A stretch of DNA of 45,781 nt from Candidatus Hebobacterum abditum (GCA_029821875.1 JALGXW010000033.1:1-45781); one strand, 5' to 3'. Shown: positions 8,851 to 18,151, counted from the first letter of the stretch. Program-made: numbers and translations. Notes: generated by a model not told the origin, from the letters alone.

Positions 8851-10326
8851 TCAGCCCTCTTGATAGTCGAGCATGGGATTCCCGAGCGCCCACTCCTGGG
8901 CCGCCGTGGCGATGCGGTGCACCTCTGTCTCCTGCTCGGGAGAAAGCGGCCTGGGATGGTGAGTCGCCAGAATCTCCCGCGCCCGCTCGTTCGCCCGTTG
9001 GCGCATGTCTTTTCCTCCCGCAGCCGTCCACCCCGGATAGGTTTCACGGTTGGTGATCTTCGGGAACCAGAACTCCTTGCGCAGGTGCTTTGCGGTGTGG
9101 TCGTGGCCGAGGAAGTTGCCTCCTGGGCCGACCTCCCGCAGCACCTCCAGTGCCAGCGTGTCCTCGTTCACGTCGACGCCGCGCGTGACGCGGAAGGCTG
9201 CTCCGAGAATCTCATCGTCGATTACGCACTGCTCATAGGAGGCGAGCAGCATCTGCTCCATCATCCCCACCGAGAGATGGATGAAGTTCGTGCCGGCGAG
9301 CGCGTTGGTGAGCACTTGGAGCGCGCGCTCGTAACCGGCTTGCGCGTCGGGAATCGTGGCCTCGATCCCCGTGCCGCCCTGGAACGGAAGGCCGTAGAAG
9401 CGCGCCATCTGCGCGGTGGCTGCGTGGAGCAAGTTCGCCTCCGGAGCGGCCCCCGAGTACTGGCCGTTCGTCATGTTGAAGATGCCGGAGGCGATGGAGA
9501 AGATGCAGGGGCAGCCCGGGTTGACCAGTTGAGCGAGCGTGACGCCGCAGAGTACGTTCGCGCACTCCTCCACCAAAGCGCCAGCGATGGTGACCGGCGC
9601 CGTTGCCCCCACCATTGTGTCCACCTCGACATACAGAGGAATTCGGAGCCTCGCCGCCTCCATCAGCTCCTCGACCCGCTCCGCCGTCTGCACGAGCGGA
9701 CTGATGAGGCAGCAGACGATGGTGAAGATGGGCCGGCGGCTCACCTCCTCCGTGCTTCCCTGGATGACCGCCGCCATCTCCACCTGGTCGCGAATGCTGC
9801 GGCCTCCCTGCCCTTGGGAGTAGAAGTTGCGCGTGGTATGTGCCATGACGTTCGCGAACATGATCCGCTCGAAGCCGGGCTGGGCGATGTCCTGGGGAAC
9901 CACCAGAGAGTGCATGATGTGCAGGTTCTCCAGCCCGTCCTGAAGCCTTGTCAGGTCCACCAGGTCCTGGAGGGTGGCCTGCCGTCTCACGCCCTCCAGG
10001 TCGAGCACCTCCAGGGCACACGATCCTCCGATCGTGTAGATGCGATCGAGGTCAACGCTGACATCCCATTCCGGCGACTTGCCGTGGAGCGTGAAGCGGC
10101 TCGGGGCCGTCGTCAGCGCGCGGCGCAGGACATCCTCCAGGATGAAGACGATGCGCCGGTCGAAGTCCACCCGACACCCGTGGTCGCGGAACAGCGCCAG
10201 CGCGGGGGGATACTCCACCCTCACCCCCACCTCCGCCAACGCCGTCAAGGTGGCGGCGTGCACCTTGGCCATGGCGTCTTCGGACAGCACTTCGAGCTGG
10301 CCTCCAGTCAAGCAAGGGATTGACAT
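8851..10326 (-). CDS. MttB-family (trimethylamine methyltransferase-like) protein, no pyrrolysine codon
   Basis: The protein has 491 residues from the ATG at 10326, preceded by AGGAGG at good spacing. It matches the MttB family along its length: the early LSEDAMAKVHAATLTALAEVGV, FYSQGQGGRSIRDQVEMAA, the central GCPCIFSIASGIFNM and GAAPEANLL blocks, GTGIEATIPDAQAG, and the C-terminal FLGHDHTAKHLRKEFWFP. Family members move a methyl group from a quaternary or tertiary amine to a corrinoid protein. Methanogen trimethylamine enzymes carry pyrrolysine at an in-frame TAG; this frame has none, so it belongs with the non-pyrrolysine branch (MtgB, MtpB, MtcB types) acting on betaines or similar compounds. 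No corrinoid protein or its activator is next to it; instead it is followed by a giant glycosidase-like gene. Confidence 0.85.
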   Translation of the reverse strand: MSIPCLTGGQLEVLSEDAMAKVHAATLTALAEVGVRVEYPPALALFRDHGCRVDFDRRIVFILEDVLRRALTTAPSRFTLHGKSPEWDVSVDLDRIYTIGGSCALEVLDLEGVRRQATLQDLVDLTRLQDGLENLHIMHSLVVPQDIAQPGFERIMFANVMAHTTRNFYSQGQGGRSIRDQVEMAAVIQGSTEEVSRRPIFTIVCCLISPLVQTAERVEELMEAARLRIPLYVEVDTMVGATAPVTIAGALVEECANVLCGVTLAQLVNPGCPCIFSIASGIFNMTNGQYSGAAPEANLLHAATAQMARFYGLPFQGGTGIEATIPDAQAGYERALQVLTNALAGTNFIHLSVGMMEQMLLASYEQCVIDDEILGAAFRVTRGVDVNEDTLALEVLREVGPGGNFLGHDHTAKHLRKEFWFPKITNRETYPGWTAAGGKDMRQRANERAREILATHHPRPLSPEQETEVHRIATAAQEWALGNPMLDYQEG

Positions 10327-10634
10327 GAGGGTCGCCTCCTTGTCGTGGGGTCTGCGGCCCCGCCTTCTCCGGCCCACCGTATGCGCGGCCGCAGGCGCCG
10401 GGCACGCGCAAACCTACCTGAGCACGTTCTGCGCGCGTACTGGCAGACTCCTTTCCATATGACGTGAGACAGCCCGCGGGTATCGAGCGCCGGGCGAGGG
10501 ACACCCAGCCCTCCAGGTCGAAGACAGTGCACCGGCATCGCCGCATTCGGCGGCACGGCCTCTCAGAGGGACATGCGCCCCTTGCCGTCCGCCTGAGGCG
10601 AGCACACGCAGCCGAGCTGTCGGAAGGAGATGTG
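10327..10634. other. Divergent intergenic region between methyltransferase and amidohydrolase genes
   Basis: This 308-base region should contain promoters in both directions because the flanking genes diverge. A palindrome GCCGC-ATTCG-GCGGC lies near 10538-10552. No clean -35/-10 pair was found. Short open frames here show shadow composition only. Confidence 0.4.
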
Positions 10635-11735
10635 ATGGGCGACTTCATGGATATCCAGCCTTCGGACTGTCACTTCCACGTGTGGGGCCTTGACGGCATT
10701 CCAGACCTGATGGAGATAGTCAGCGCGTCGGGGCTGCGCAGCGTCACCATACTCTCGGCCGCACTCATGGGTGACAAGAGCCTGAACCAGAACTGCATGG
10801 GGCTGTTGGCGAAGGCGCTGCACCCCGGAACGATCTACTCCTTCGGATGCCTCTGGCATCCGCGGACTGGCACCGTGCAGGACCCCCTGAGCTACGAAGA
10901 ACAGGCGCGCGGTCTGGTCGAGGCCGGGTGTGATGGGATGAAGATGCTCGAGGGCAAGCCGACGGAGAGGAAGGCGCTGGAAGAACCCCTGGACTCCCCG
11001 GACTACGACGCGTATTACGCGTATCTCGAGACGGAGGACATTCCCATCCTCTACCATGTGGCCGACCCGGAGACATTCTGGGACCCGAACGCGCCGAAGG
11101 AGATCCGCGAGGGGCCCTGGTTCTACGGTGGCGGAGGCTACCCGAGCAAAGAGCAGATCTATGGAGAGATGGAACACGTGCTGGAGAAGTTCCCAGGGCT
11201 GTGCGTCGTCTTCGCGCACTTCTACTTCCTCTCGGCCGATCTCGAAAGAGCGGCGGCCTTCCTCGACAAGTGGCCGAACGTGAACCTCGACCTCACGCCG
11301 GGCGGCGAGATGTACTGGAACTTCTCCAAGGACACGGAGCGGTGGCGTGAGTTCTTCATCAAGTATCAAGACCGGATCTTGTTCGGGACGGACAACATGG
11401 CCGGAAGCGGGGCCTACGAGATGAGCAAGGAGGATGCCGTCGCCAAGATCCGGGGGATGAGGACGTTCCTGGAGACGAACCGAACCTTCGACTGGCTGGG
11501 CGGACAGCAGCACGGCATCGGCCTGGAGCCGGACGTTCTGTCCAAGATATACTGCGACAACTTCAGCCGGTTCGCAGGCCGCGCGCCTAGGTCATTGGAT
11601 GTCGGGCGAGCGATCGACCAGTGCGAGCGTATGGTCGCACTGGCCCGGACGAGCCCGGAGCAGGACGAAATCATACCCGAGCTGGTGACCATTGGGGGCA
11701 AGCTTCGCGAACTGCAAAGCGCGAAAGCCGGCTAG
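10635..11735 (+). CDS. Amidohydrolase (amidohydro-rel/TIM-barrel) family protein
   Basis: The protein has 366 residues from the ATG at 10635, with GGAAGGAG just upstream; longer in-frame readings lack a ribosome site. Metal-dependent amidohydrolase-2 landmarks appear in order: DCHFHVWG with His13 and His15, YHVADP, VVFAHFYFLS, and ILFGTDN with Asp253 as the final metal-binding or catalytic acid. Members decarboxylate or hydrolyse small acids and lactones; several act on sugar-acid lactones. The predicted protein is cytoplasmic. It heads a plus-strand run with a DUF4091 protein and a uronate-dehydrogenase-like enzyme, so a lactonase role on a sugar acid fits the neighbourhood. That is inference from position, not from any diagnostic residue. 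Confidence 0.75.
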   Translation: MGDFMDIQPSDCHFHVWGLDGIPDLMEIVSASGLRSVTILSAALMGDKSLNQNCMGLLAKALHPGTIYSFGCLWHPRTGTVQDPLSYEEQARGLVEAGCDGMKMLEGKPTERKALEEPLDSPDYDAYYAYLETEDIPILYHVADPETFWDPNAPKEIREGPWFYGGGGYPSKEQIYGEMEHVLEKFPGLCVVFAHFYFLSADLERAAAFLDKWPNVNLDLTPGGEMYWNFSKDTERWREFFIKYQDRILFGTDNMAGSGAYEMSKEDAVAKIRGMRTFLETNRTFDWLGGQQHGIGLEPDVLSKIYCDNFSRFAGRAPRSLDVGRAIDQCERMVALARTSPEQDEIIPELVTIGGKLRELQSAKAG

Positions 11736-12236
11736 GTATGGAGGGGCAACTCTTGAGTGGCCTCTCGGCTTGCACGCTCGAGAGCGGCGGGGAGCCCCTC
11801 TACACGCATCAACCGATGTCAATGATCGCAAACCGGAGGACACACGTGTCCATGTCAAACAGCGATGGGACACCTCTGACAGCCCCGCTGGCTTGTCTCT
11901 TGTCCCTGCCATTCCACACGGCACCATCCGGCGGCGGAGGAAGGGGCTTCGACGTGCGCGTGGCATCCACCGATGGAAGCGCCTCTGGGATCGCAGTCGG
12001 GCTGCCGCCCCGGGTCCGCCTCTCGGGCCGGTCTCATCGCCGCGCAACAAGCACAAGGAGCACGGAGTGTCAACTCCGTCCCGAGACCAGGGAAACCACG
12101 GAGATTCCTGAACATGTTGGTGCTGCGGATGAATCCTGGTACACTGCGCCCCGATCGCATCAGGAGGTTGTTGCCCTTCCGCCGAGGACGGGCCGCGCCG
12201 ATGGCGGAGTCTGGTTCCCTGGGAGGTTGAGATAGC
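11736..12236. other. Intergenic region before the DUF4091 gene
   Basis: About 500 bases with no credible gene on either strand. It contains the candidate promoter at 12117-12145 for the downstream gene. Open frames on both strands cover parts of it, but they have no ribosome sites and no recognisable sequence. Confidence 0.4.
12117..12145 (+). promoter_or_regulatory. Candidate sigma-70 promoter for the DUF4091 gene
   Basis: TTGGTG at 12117-12122 and TACACT at 12140-12145 are separated by 17 bases. A TGG directly before TACACT provides an extended -10 TGn. Transcription would start near 12152, about 85 bases before the ATG at 12237. Confidence 0.4.
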
Positions 12237-14051
12237 ATGGAGGCAGTTCACATCCTGGATTCGATCATCCCGCTCTCCGCCTGCATGATTCTGCTGGTTG
12301 CGATGCTGGGCGGCCTCGCCGGGAGCGGGCTCCGTCGCCTGTGGGCCGTGGAGGATGGCGAGAAGATCCTCCGCGAGGACCTGGAGAATCCCCTGAAGTC
12401 GGGGGAGGGCAACTCGGTCTGGGATGGCCGGAGCGTCAAGCTCGCCGCCGCCCGCAACGAGATTGTCGCCTTCCAGCTGATCCTGGAGGCTGACGAAGAG
12501 GGCGCCAGGGGGGTGAATGTCAGCGTATCCGATCTGATGCGCGGCCCGGCGAAGATCCGCGGGAGCCATCCGCTGCCAGATCCGAACGACTACGTGGGAG
12601 TCGGTGTCGAGCTTTTCACCGAGCACTATCTCCACATCACCACCCCCTCCTGGTATGACGAACACGACCAGGGCTGGTACTGCACTACGGCAGCGAACCC
12701 GAACTTGACCGGATGGACGCCGGACGCCTTGATTCCCTTCAGCGCGAAGGAGGGGCGGGGCGGTGCACCGTTCGACATCTCAGCCAACAGCAATCAGGGC
12801 GTCTGGGTGGACGTCTACATCCCCAAAGACGTGCCCGCCGGGACCTACGAGGGGTGCATCGAGGTGATGGTGCGCGGCTCCCAGGCCGCCGATGTGCCAA
12901 TCCAGCTCCAGGTCCTCGACTTCGAGCTACCGGAGGCGAATCACTACCGGTCGATGATCTACTACAGCCCGGAGAACATCGCCGCTCGCCACGGTCTCGA
13001 GCCGGGGCCTGAGCTGACAGAGATGGTTCTCAGGTATCACCGAATGGCCCATCGCCACCGGCTCGAGCTATTCGGCGAGGGCAGTTGGGACGAGTTGCAG
13101 GCGCTGAGAGGGACGCTCTCCGGCGCCGCGTTCACCAGGGCCGCGGGCTACCAGGGGCCGGGCGAGGGCCTCGGCAACACCATGTACTCCGTCAACACCT
13201 ACGGGCGTGATCTTCCACAGCGCGAGGACGACTACAGGGCCGAGTCCGACCGCTGGGTCAGGTGGTTCGAGCAGAACGCGCCCCAGGTCGACTACTTCAT
13301 CTACTTGACGGACGAGCCGAAGCCAAGCGACGAGGACATCGTGCAATGGATAAGGCAGCGAGCGGACTGGATTCACAACAATCCGGGTCCAGGACGAAAG
13401 CTGCCGGTCTTCATCACGGTCCAACCGCACGAGGTGCTAGTCGGCGCGGTTGACATCTGGTGCACTGTCTCCCCCCGATACCCCCTGGAGGCGGTGAGGG
13501 CGGCAGAGGGGCGAGGCGAGCCAGTCTGGCTCTACTGCGGCATTCGCCCGTACACTCCCACCGACATGATTGACGAGCACGGCGTCTCCTTCCGTCTCAA
13601 GCCCTGGGTCGCCCACAAGCACAACATCTCCCGGTGGTTCACATGGGAGAGCACCCACTGGTATCCAAACCACAACGAGAGCCCCAACGACCGGCCGAAG
13701 AACATCTTCGTCGATCCGGTCACGTTCACGGGCGGGACGCCCGCGGGGACGGGGCATGGAGACGGCACCCTGTTCTATCCCGGCCAGGACAAGGTCTTCC
13801 CGGAGCAGGATCGCGGCGTCGTCGGTCCGCTCAGCTCGGTCCGTCTGAAGATGTACCGGCGAGGCGTCCAGGACGTTGAGTACATGTGGCTGGCCGAGCA
13901 GACGGGATACGGCGATGAGGTCCGCGCTCTCGTCTCCAGCGTCTACCCCGACGACATGTGGACTCCCTCGCCCGTGCCCCGCTGGTCCACCCGGAATGCG
14001 GACTACGAGAGGGCGCGACGGCGCCTCGCAGAGCTGATTCGGGGGGACTAA
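12237..14051 (+). CDS. DUF4091 / glycoside hydrolase 123-like exported protein
   Basis: This 604-residue protein starts at an ATG with GGGAGG ten bases upstream. Residues 10-30 are hydrophobic (LSACMILLVAMLGGLAGSGL) and act as a signal peptide or membrane anchor. A beta-sandwich follows (GVWVDVYIPKDVPAGTYEG), then a TIM-barrel-like catalytic region with YLTDEPKPSDED, where Asp359 and Glu360 correspond to the acidic pair used in GH123-type substrate-assisted catalysis. The C-terminal GDGTLFYPGQ and SSVRLKMYRRGVQDVEYMWL blocks are the DUF4091 hallmark. GH123 enzymes cleave beta-N-acetylgalactosaminides; most DUF4091 relatives are uncharacterised. The product is likely periplasmic or surface-bound and fits with the other glycan-degrading genes in the window. 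Confidence 0.8.
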   Translation: MEAVHILDSIIPLSACMILLVAMLGGLAGSGLRRLWAVEDGEKILREDLENPLKSGEGNSVWDGRSVKLAAARNEIVAFQLILEADEEGARGVNVSVSDLMRGPAKIRGSHPLPDPNDYVGVGVELFTEHYLHITTPSWYDEHDQGWYCTTAANPNLTGWTPDALIPFSAKEGRGGAPFDISANSNQGVWVDVYIPKDVPAGTYEGCIEVMVRGSQAADVPIQLQVLDFELPEANHYRSMIYYSPENIAARHGLEPGPELTEMVLRYHRMAHRHRLELFGEGSWDELQALRGTLSGAAFTRAAGYQGPGEGLGNTMYSVNTYGRDLPQREDDYRAESDRWVRWFEQNAPQVDYFIYLTDEPKPSDEDIVQWIRQRADWIHNNPGPGRKLPVFITVQPHEVLVGAVDIWCTVSPRYPLEAVRAAEGRGEPVWLYCGIRPYTPTDMIDEHGVSFRLKPWVAHKHNISRWFTWESTHWYPNHNESPNDRPKNIFVDPVTFTGGTPAGTGHGDGTLFYPGQDKVFPEQDRGVVGPLSSVRLKMYRRGVQDVEYMWLAEQTGYGDEVRALVSSVYPDDMWTPSPVPRWSTRNADYERARRRLAELIRGD

Positions 14052-14375
14052 CGGCCTCACATGTGTCCGTCAATGCCCCGTGACACCGGCCTGAGGCTAG
14101 GCGGCCAACCGGAACGCTGACCCTGGCATCTGGGGAGAATTGCCCTTGTTACATGGCGATGGGACATGCCTGAGAGCCGTCAGAGCGCCCGGACAGAGTT
14201 CCTGGGGAGCACAGGTCTCACGAACGCCCAACAAGCACTAGAAGTCTCATCCTCGGTGGCACAGAAACGGGGAGCGCCCCAGAGGATTCAGGGACACTGG
14301 GAGTGTAGCATAGCGAAGAGGCTTTGCCGCCTCACCAACGCTGACAACTTGCGGGTAGCACGATACGGAGTAGAC
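14052..14375. other. Intergenic region before the SDR gene
   Basis: This 324-base region separates two plus-strand genes. An in-frame extension of the downstream gene back to 14166 is open but has unlikely composition and no ribosome site, so it is treated as non-coding. No clear terminator or promoter was found. Confidence 0.4.
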
Positions 14376-15200
14376 ATGCGCAGGGTTCTCATTACGGGGG
14401 CCACCGGAAGCATAGCAACGCAGGTGCTCCCCGCGCTTCGCAAGCGTTACGAACTGGTTCTACTGGACCTCAAGAACACCACGCGGGATGGCACCGTGGT
14501 GGAGGGGGTCACGATTGCGGACTTGATCGACCCGGAGGCTTGCCGACCCTTCTTCGAGGGTATCGACACGGCTGTGCACGCGGCCTATGCGTGGAGCGGC
14601 GGGGAGGACGAGTTCGAAGGGGAGATGCACAACATTCGGCTCGCCCACAATGCCTACCGGCTCGCCTTCGAAACGGGAGTCTCTCGTGTGATCTCGGTGA
14701 GCTCGAACCACGCGGCGGACTGGTACGAGCGACCGCTGTGGGGGAAGCAACTCGAGATGGTCTACCCAGAGATGCCGTCGCGGGCCGACACCTACTACGG
14801 TTGGGGGAAGATCTGCTACGAGGCGGAGGGCTTCCTGTTCGCGTGCGGCGCGCTGGGCCGAAAGATGGGCGTCGTCCAACTGCGCATAGGGGCACCGCGC
14901 GAGCTCGGATTGGGTCGGTATGCGGACGATCCCGTGCGCGTGCACCGAGAGCTGGGAGCGTGGATCAGTGTGCGAGACCACCAGCAGCTCTTCGTCAAGT
15001 CGATCGAGGCGCCGAACATCGAGGATGAGTACGGCGTTCCGTTCCAGATCTTCTACGGCATCTCCGACAATACGCGGGCGTTCTGGAGCATCGCGAACGC
15101 CCGGCGTGTGGTGGGCTACAGACCACAGGACAACTCCGAGTTGGAGTACGCGGAGGATGTCGCGAAGTACTTGCGAGCGCGACCGCGATCAAGCGACTGA
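14376..15200 (+). CDS. NAD-dependent epimerase/dehydratase family protein, uronate-dehydrogenase-like
   Basis: The protein has 274 residues from the ATG at 14376, which has GGAG five bases upstream and begins directly with the Rossmann strand MRRVLITGATGSIA (glycines 8 and 11). The catalytic Tyr141 and Lys145 lie in DTYYGWGK. The segment VISVSSNHAADWY at 105-117 resembles the SSNH motif of bacterial uronate dehydrogenases, which oxidise glucuronate or galacturonate to the aldaro-lactone with NAD. Length also fits that group (about 265-275). A nucleotide-sugar epimerase is less likely because the substrate loop is short and the SSNH motif is present. It follows an amidohydrolase that could open the resulting lactone. 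Confidence 0.75.
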   Translation: MRRVLITGATGSIATQVLPALRKRYELVLLDLKNTTRDGTVVEGVTIADLIDPEACRPFFEGIDTAVHAAYAWSGGEDEFEGEMHNIRLAHNAYRLAFETGVSRVISVSSNHAADWYERPLWGKQLEMVYPEMPSRADTYYGWGKICYEAEGFLFACGALGRKMGVVQLRIGAPRELGLGRYADDPVRVHRELGAWISVRDHQQLFVKSIEAPNIEDEYGVPFQIFYGISDNTRAFWSIANARRVVGYRPQDNSELEYAEDVAKYLRARPRSSD

Positions 15201-15500
15201 ATCGCCGGTACAACGGTCTGTCTACGTCAAACGGCGAGGGGGCACCCTGAACAGCTTGTCAAGCTGGCGGGCGAGGACCATCCTGCCATATGGGACCCTT
15301 CGGCGGCGCCTCCGGGTGCCGTTCTCCCGGCGTTCTCAGGCCGGCTCCACGGACGGTTGACAAGGGCAAGTGATCCCACGGACGGTCGACACCCGCAGGG
15401 CGTCCCATCGCTATGCAACAAACGAACCTCGGCTCGGCGTTCCGCGGCTTTGGCGTGAAGTTCTGATCCGACGCGTGTACGTCGGCGTCTCGGCCGTGGG
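15201..15500. other. Convergent intergenic region
   Basis: This region lies between the stop codons of the SDR and glycerol kinase genes. I see no gene and no hairpin with a T-run that would be a standard terminator. Confidence 0.35.
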
Positions 15501-17009
15501 CTAACTCCGGCCGTCGCCTCGGATCTCCCAATCGAGCGATCGACGAATCGCGGCCTGCCATCGCTCGAGGAGACGGTCCCGTTCGGATGCGGGCATTCCG
15601 GGCTCGAAGGTGTCTTCCGCTCTCGGGAGACCGGTGATGGCGTCGAGGTCGGCCCAGAAGTCGGTCGCGAGGCCGGCGAGAAAGGCGGCCCCGCGCGAGG
15701 TCATCTCCCCCATCTGCGGCCGCACCACCGGGGCGCCGAGAAGATCTGCCTGGAACTGCATGAGGAAGTCGCTTCTCGAGACTCCTCCATCCACTCGGAG
15801 TTCGCTGAGCGCCCTGCCGGCATCTGATGCGAGCGCCTTCACGACATCGCAGACTTGATAGGCGATCCCTTCGAGCGTCGCTCGGGCGATGTGCGCCTTC
15901 GTCGTCGCCCGCGTCAGCCCTATCAGGGTGCCCCGGGCATACTGGTCCCAATGCGGGGCGCCCAGGCCCGCGAGCGCGGGCACGAAGCAGACTCCCCCGG
16001 CATCAGGCACTGAGGAAGCGAGATCGCTGACCTCCGCGGGGCTCGCAAGAAGGCCGATCCCATCCACCAGCCAGTCTATGGCCGCCCCCGTCGTGAAGAT
16101 GCTCCCTTCCAGGGCATAGGTGACGCCAGCGCCCCTCTTCCAGGCGATGGTGGAGAGGAGGTTGTGCCGTGATTCGACGCACGTTTCTCCCGTCGGCAGG
16201 ACGAGGAATGAGCCGGTGCCATACGTGTTCTTCGCGCTGCCCTCCGCGAAGCAGAGGTGACCGAATGTCGCAGCCTGTTGATCTCCTGCGATGCCGCTGA
16301 TCGGCACCTCGGCGCCCACGACTTCGAGGGCCGTCGTGCCAACGATCTCGCTCGAGCCTCTCACCTCAGGCAGCATCTCGGCCGGCACTGCGAAGAGATC
16401 GAGGAGCACAGGATCCCACGCGAGGTCGTGGATGTTGAAGAGCATGGTCCGGCTCGCGTTGGTCACGTCGGTGACGAATGTCCGCCCGCCCGTCAGCCGC
16501 CAGATCAGCCATGCATCTACTGTCCCGAACGCGAGGCGCCCCACCTCGGCCAGCGAGCGCGCGCCATCGACACTGTCGAGGATCCACTTGAGCTTGCTGG
16601 CCGAGAAGTAGGCGTCGAGCACGAGTCCCGTCCGCTCCCTGACGTCCGGCTCCGCGCCATCACTCCTCAGCCGGTCAATGGAGTCCGACGTACGCCGGTC
16701 CTGCCACACGATTGCGTTATGGATGGGACGGCCGTTCCCCCTGTCCCACACGACGGTCGTTTCCCTTTGGTTGGTGATCCCGATCGCCGCCAGGTCCTGC
16801 AGGCGCGTGCCGCCGTCCCCCAGCGCTTCTTGCACCGAATCCACGACCGACTGCCAGATGTCATTGGGGTCCTGCTCAACGAGCCCCGGGCGTGGGAAGA
16901 CCTGCGGAAATGAACGCTGGCCGAGCCCCCGGGGTCTGCCCTCGTCGTCGAAGAGCACAGCCCGAGAGCTGGTGGTTCCCTGGTCGATCGCAAGTATGTA
17001 TCTCGCCAT
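15501..17009 (-). CDS. glpK: Glycerol kinase
   Basis: This 502-residue protein matches glycerol kinase throughout: YILAIDQGTTSSRAVLFD at the start (phosphate 1 loop), GITNQRETTVVWDR, WQDRRT, the glycerol-contact region with FGTVDAWLIWRLTGG, GIAGDQQAATFGH, YGTGSFLVLPTG, and GLGAPHWDQYARGTLIGLTR with the FGGY-family second signature after it. It phosphorylates glycerol to sn-glycerol 3-phosphate using ATP in the cytoplasm. Length equals the family norm. GGGAG lies seven bases before the ATG. It follows the Gfo/Idh/MocA gene by 56 bases and both are probably one transcript. No glycerol facilitator or glycerol-3-phosphate dehydrogenase is nearby, so a different polyol substrate remains possible. 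Confidence 0.92.
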   Translation of the reverse strand: MARYILAIDQGTTSSRAVLFDDEGRPRGLGQRSFPQVFPRPGLVEQDPNDIWQSVVDSVQEALGDGGTRLQDLAAIGITNQRETTVVWDRGNGRPIHNAIVWQDRRTSDSIDRLRSDGAEPDVRERTGLVLDAYFSASKLKWILDSVDGARSLAEVGRLAFGTVDAWLIWRLTGGRTFVTDVTNASRTMLFNIHDLAWDPVLLDLFAVPAEMLPEVRGSSEIVGTTALEVVGAEVPISGIAGDQQAATFGHLCFAEGSAKNTYGTGSFLVLPTGETCVESRHNLLSTIAWKRGAGVTYALEGSIFTTGAAIDWLVDGIGLLASPAEVSDLASSVPDAGGVCFVPALAGLGAPHWDQYARGTLIGLTRATTKAHIARATLEGIAYQVCDVVKALASDAGRALSELRVDGGVSRSDFLMQFQADLLGAPVVRPQMGEMTSRGAAFLAGLATDFWADLDAITGLPRAEDTFEPGMPASERDRLLERWQAAIRRSLDWEIRGDGRS

Positions 17010-17065
17010 CGGCTACTCCCTGGTGAGAGGTCATCGGACGGGCGGCAGCCGGCCGCCAGCTTGTG

Positions 17066-18151
17066 CTACGCGGTCGAACCGAGCAGCTCGCCCAGCTCGA
17101 ATGAGTCCGGGCGAGGACAGCCGCTCGCCAGCGTCAGATGGCGTTCCTCCCGCGAGGCGTCGTGTGTGGCGTGCATGGTGTCGAGCACGTGGAACATGAG
17201 GGCACCGCTGGCGCGAGGCGGCCGCCCACCCCGGATAGCCTGTGCCATCTCGGCCACGCCGAGCCCGCGACCCCAGGCGGGGAAGCCCTCCGGCAGCGAC
17301 ACCGGTTGCGGCTCACTGTCCCCCGACCGGAGCGTGACCGTGCCCGTGTAGGCGTTTGGGTCGTTGGTGACGAGCACGCCGTCGGTGCCGTAGATCTCCA
17401 GCCGCGGATGATGGCCAGCCACCTCACAGGTCGTCGTGATCACGCCGACGCAGCCGGCCTCGAAGTCGAGCACGCCGGAGATGTTGCCGGGCCGGGAGAC
17501 GCGGAAGGTCTTGCCATGGTGGGGTGAATCCTCTGGATAGGGCTTCTCCGCGAAGGGGGTCTGCGCGGAGCCTGTGACGCGGCTTACCGGACCCAACAGC
17601 GACACCAGGGCGGTTAGGTAGTAGGGGCCCATGTCGAACATGGGGCCGGTGAAGATGTCGTAGTACCGCTGGGAGCCGTGTCCAGCCGCGAGCAGAGCCT
17701 GCGCAGTGATGGGCGTGCCAATGGCGCCCTCGTCGATGAGCCGGCGGCAGGCCTGGAGGCCCGCGCCGAGGAAGGTGTCGGGCGCGCCGGCGAGCAGCAG
17801 CCCGCGCTCGGCGGCGGCCTCGATGATCTCTCGACCGAGCTCGCGGTTCACTGTGAGCGGCTTCTCGGAGAAGACGTGCTTGCCGGCCGCCAGCGCGGCC
17901 ATGGTGACCTCGTGGTGCTCCGCGGGCATGGTGAGGTTGACCACGATCTCGATCTCCGGGTCTGCGATCAGCTCCTCTGTGGTGCACGCGGTGGGGGCCC
18001 CGAACTCAGTTGCGCGCTGCTGCGCGCGCTCGGCGATGAGATCGGAGCAGGCGGCAACCTGGACCAGGCCGGAGAGCGTCCCGGTGAGGTGTTCGAGGTA
18101 GGCGCTGCTGATCTGGCCGCAGCCGACGACGCCGGCTTTGACTGGTGTCAT
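17066..18151 (-). CDS. Gfo/Idh/MocA family oxidoreductase
   Basis: The protein has 361 residues from the ATG at 18151; an upstream in-frame ATG at 18190 is possible but adds residues before the canonical MTPVKAGVVGCGQIS start. Rossmann GVVGCGQIS at residues 7-15 binds NAD(P), and SEKPLTVN holds the conserved Lys97. FDMGPYYLTALVSLLGPV is the C-terminal domain helix that carries the second catalytic region. The group oxidises or reduces sugars, inositols and amino sugars. This copy looks intact and cytoplasmic. It precedes glpK on the same strand and is divergent from the molybdenum hydroxylase remnant, suggesting a former polyol or sugar catabolic locus around it. Confidence 0.85.
   Translation of the reverse strand: MTPVKAGVVGCGQISSAYLEHLTGTLSGLVQVAACSDLIAERAQQRATEFGAPTACTTEELIADPEIEIVVNLTMPAEHHEVTMAALAAGKHVFSEKPLTVNRELGREIIEAAAERGLLLAGAPDTFLGAGLQACRRLIDEGAIGTPITAQALLAAGHGSQRYYDIFTGPMFDMGPYYLTALVSLLGPVSRVTGSAQTPFAEKPYPEDSPHHGKTFRVSRPGNISGVLDFEAGCVGVITTTCEVAGHHPRLEIYGTDGVLVTNDPNAYTGTVTLRSGDSEPQPVSLPEGFPAWGRGLGVAEMAQAIRGGRPPRASGALMFHVLDTMHATHDASREERHLTLASGCPRPDSFELGELLGSTA

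Noticed and set aside
8829-9047. N-terminal extension of the large glycosidase-like protein into the methyltransferase gene
   Set aside because: The extra 73 residues are basic shadow sequence, while the ATG at 8828 has a strong ribosome site just after the methyltransferase stop.
7161-10323. Long plus-strand open frames (7161-9056 and 8686-10323) opposite the glycosidase and methyltransferase genes
   Set aside because: They lie opposite well-supported genes, have arginine/proline-rich composition, no ribosome sites and no recognisable motifs. They arise from high GC content.
14191-14220. Sequence resembling the insertion sequence end (GAGTTCCTGGGGAGCAC)
   Set aside because: Only part of the end matches, there is no transposase or partner end nearby, and it is within what chance allows.
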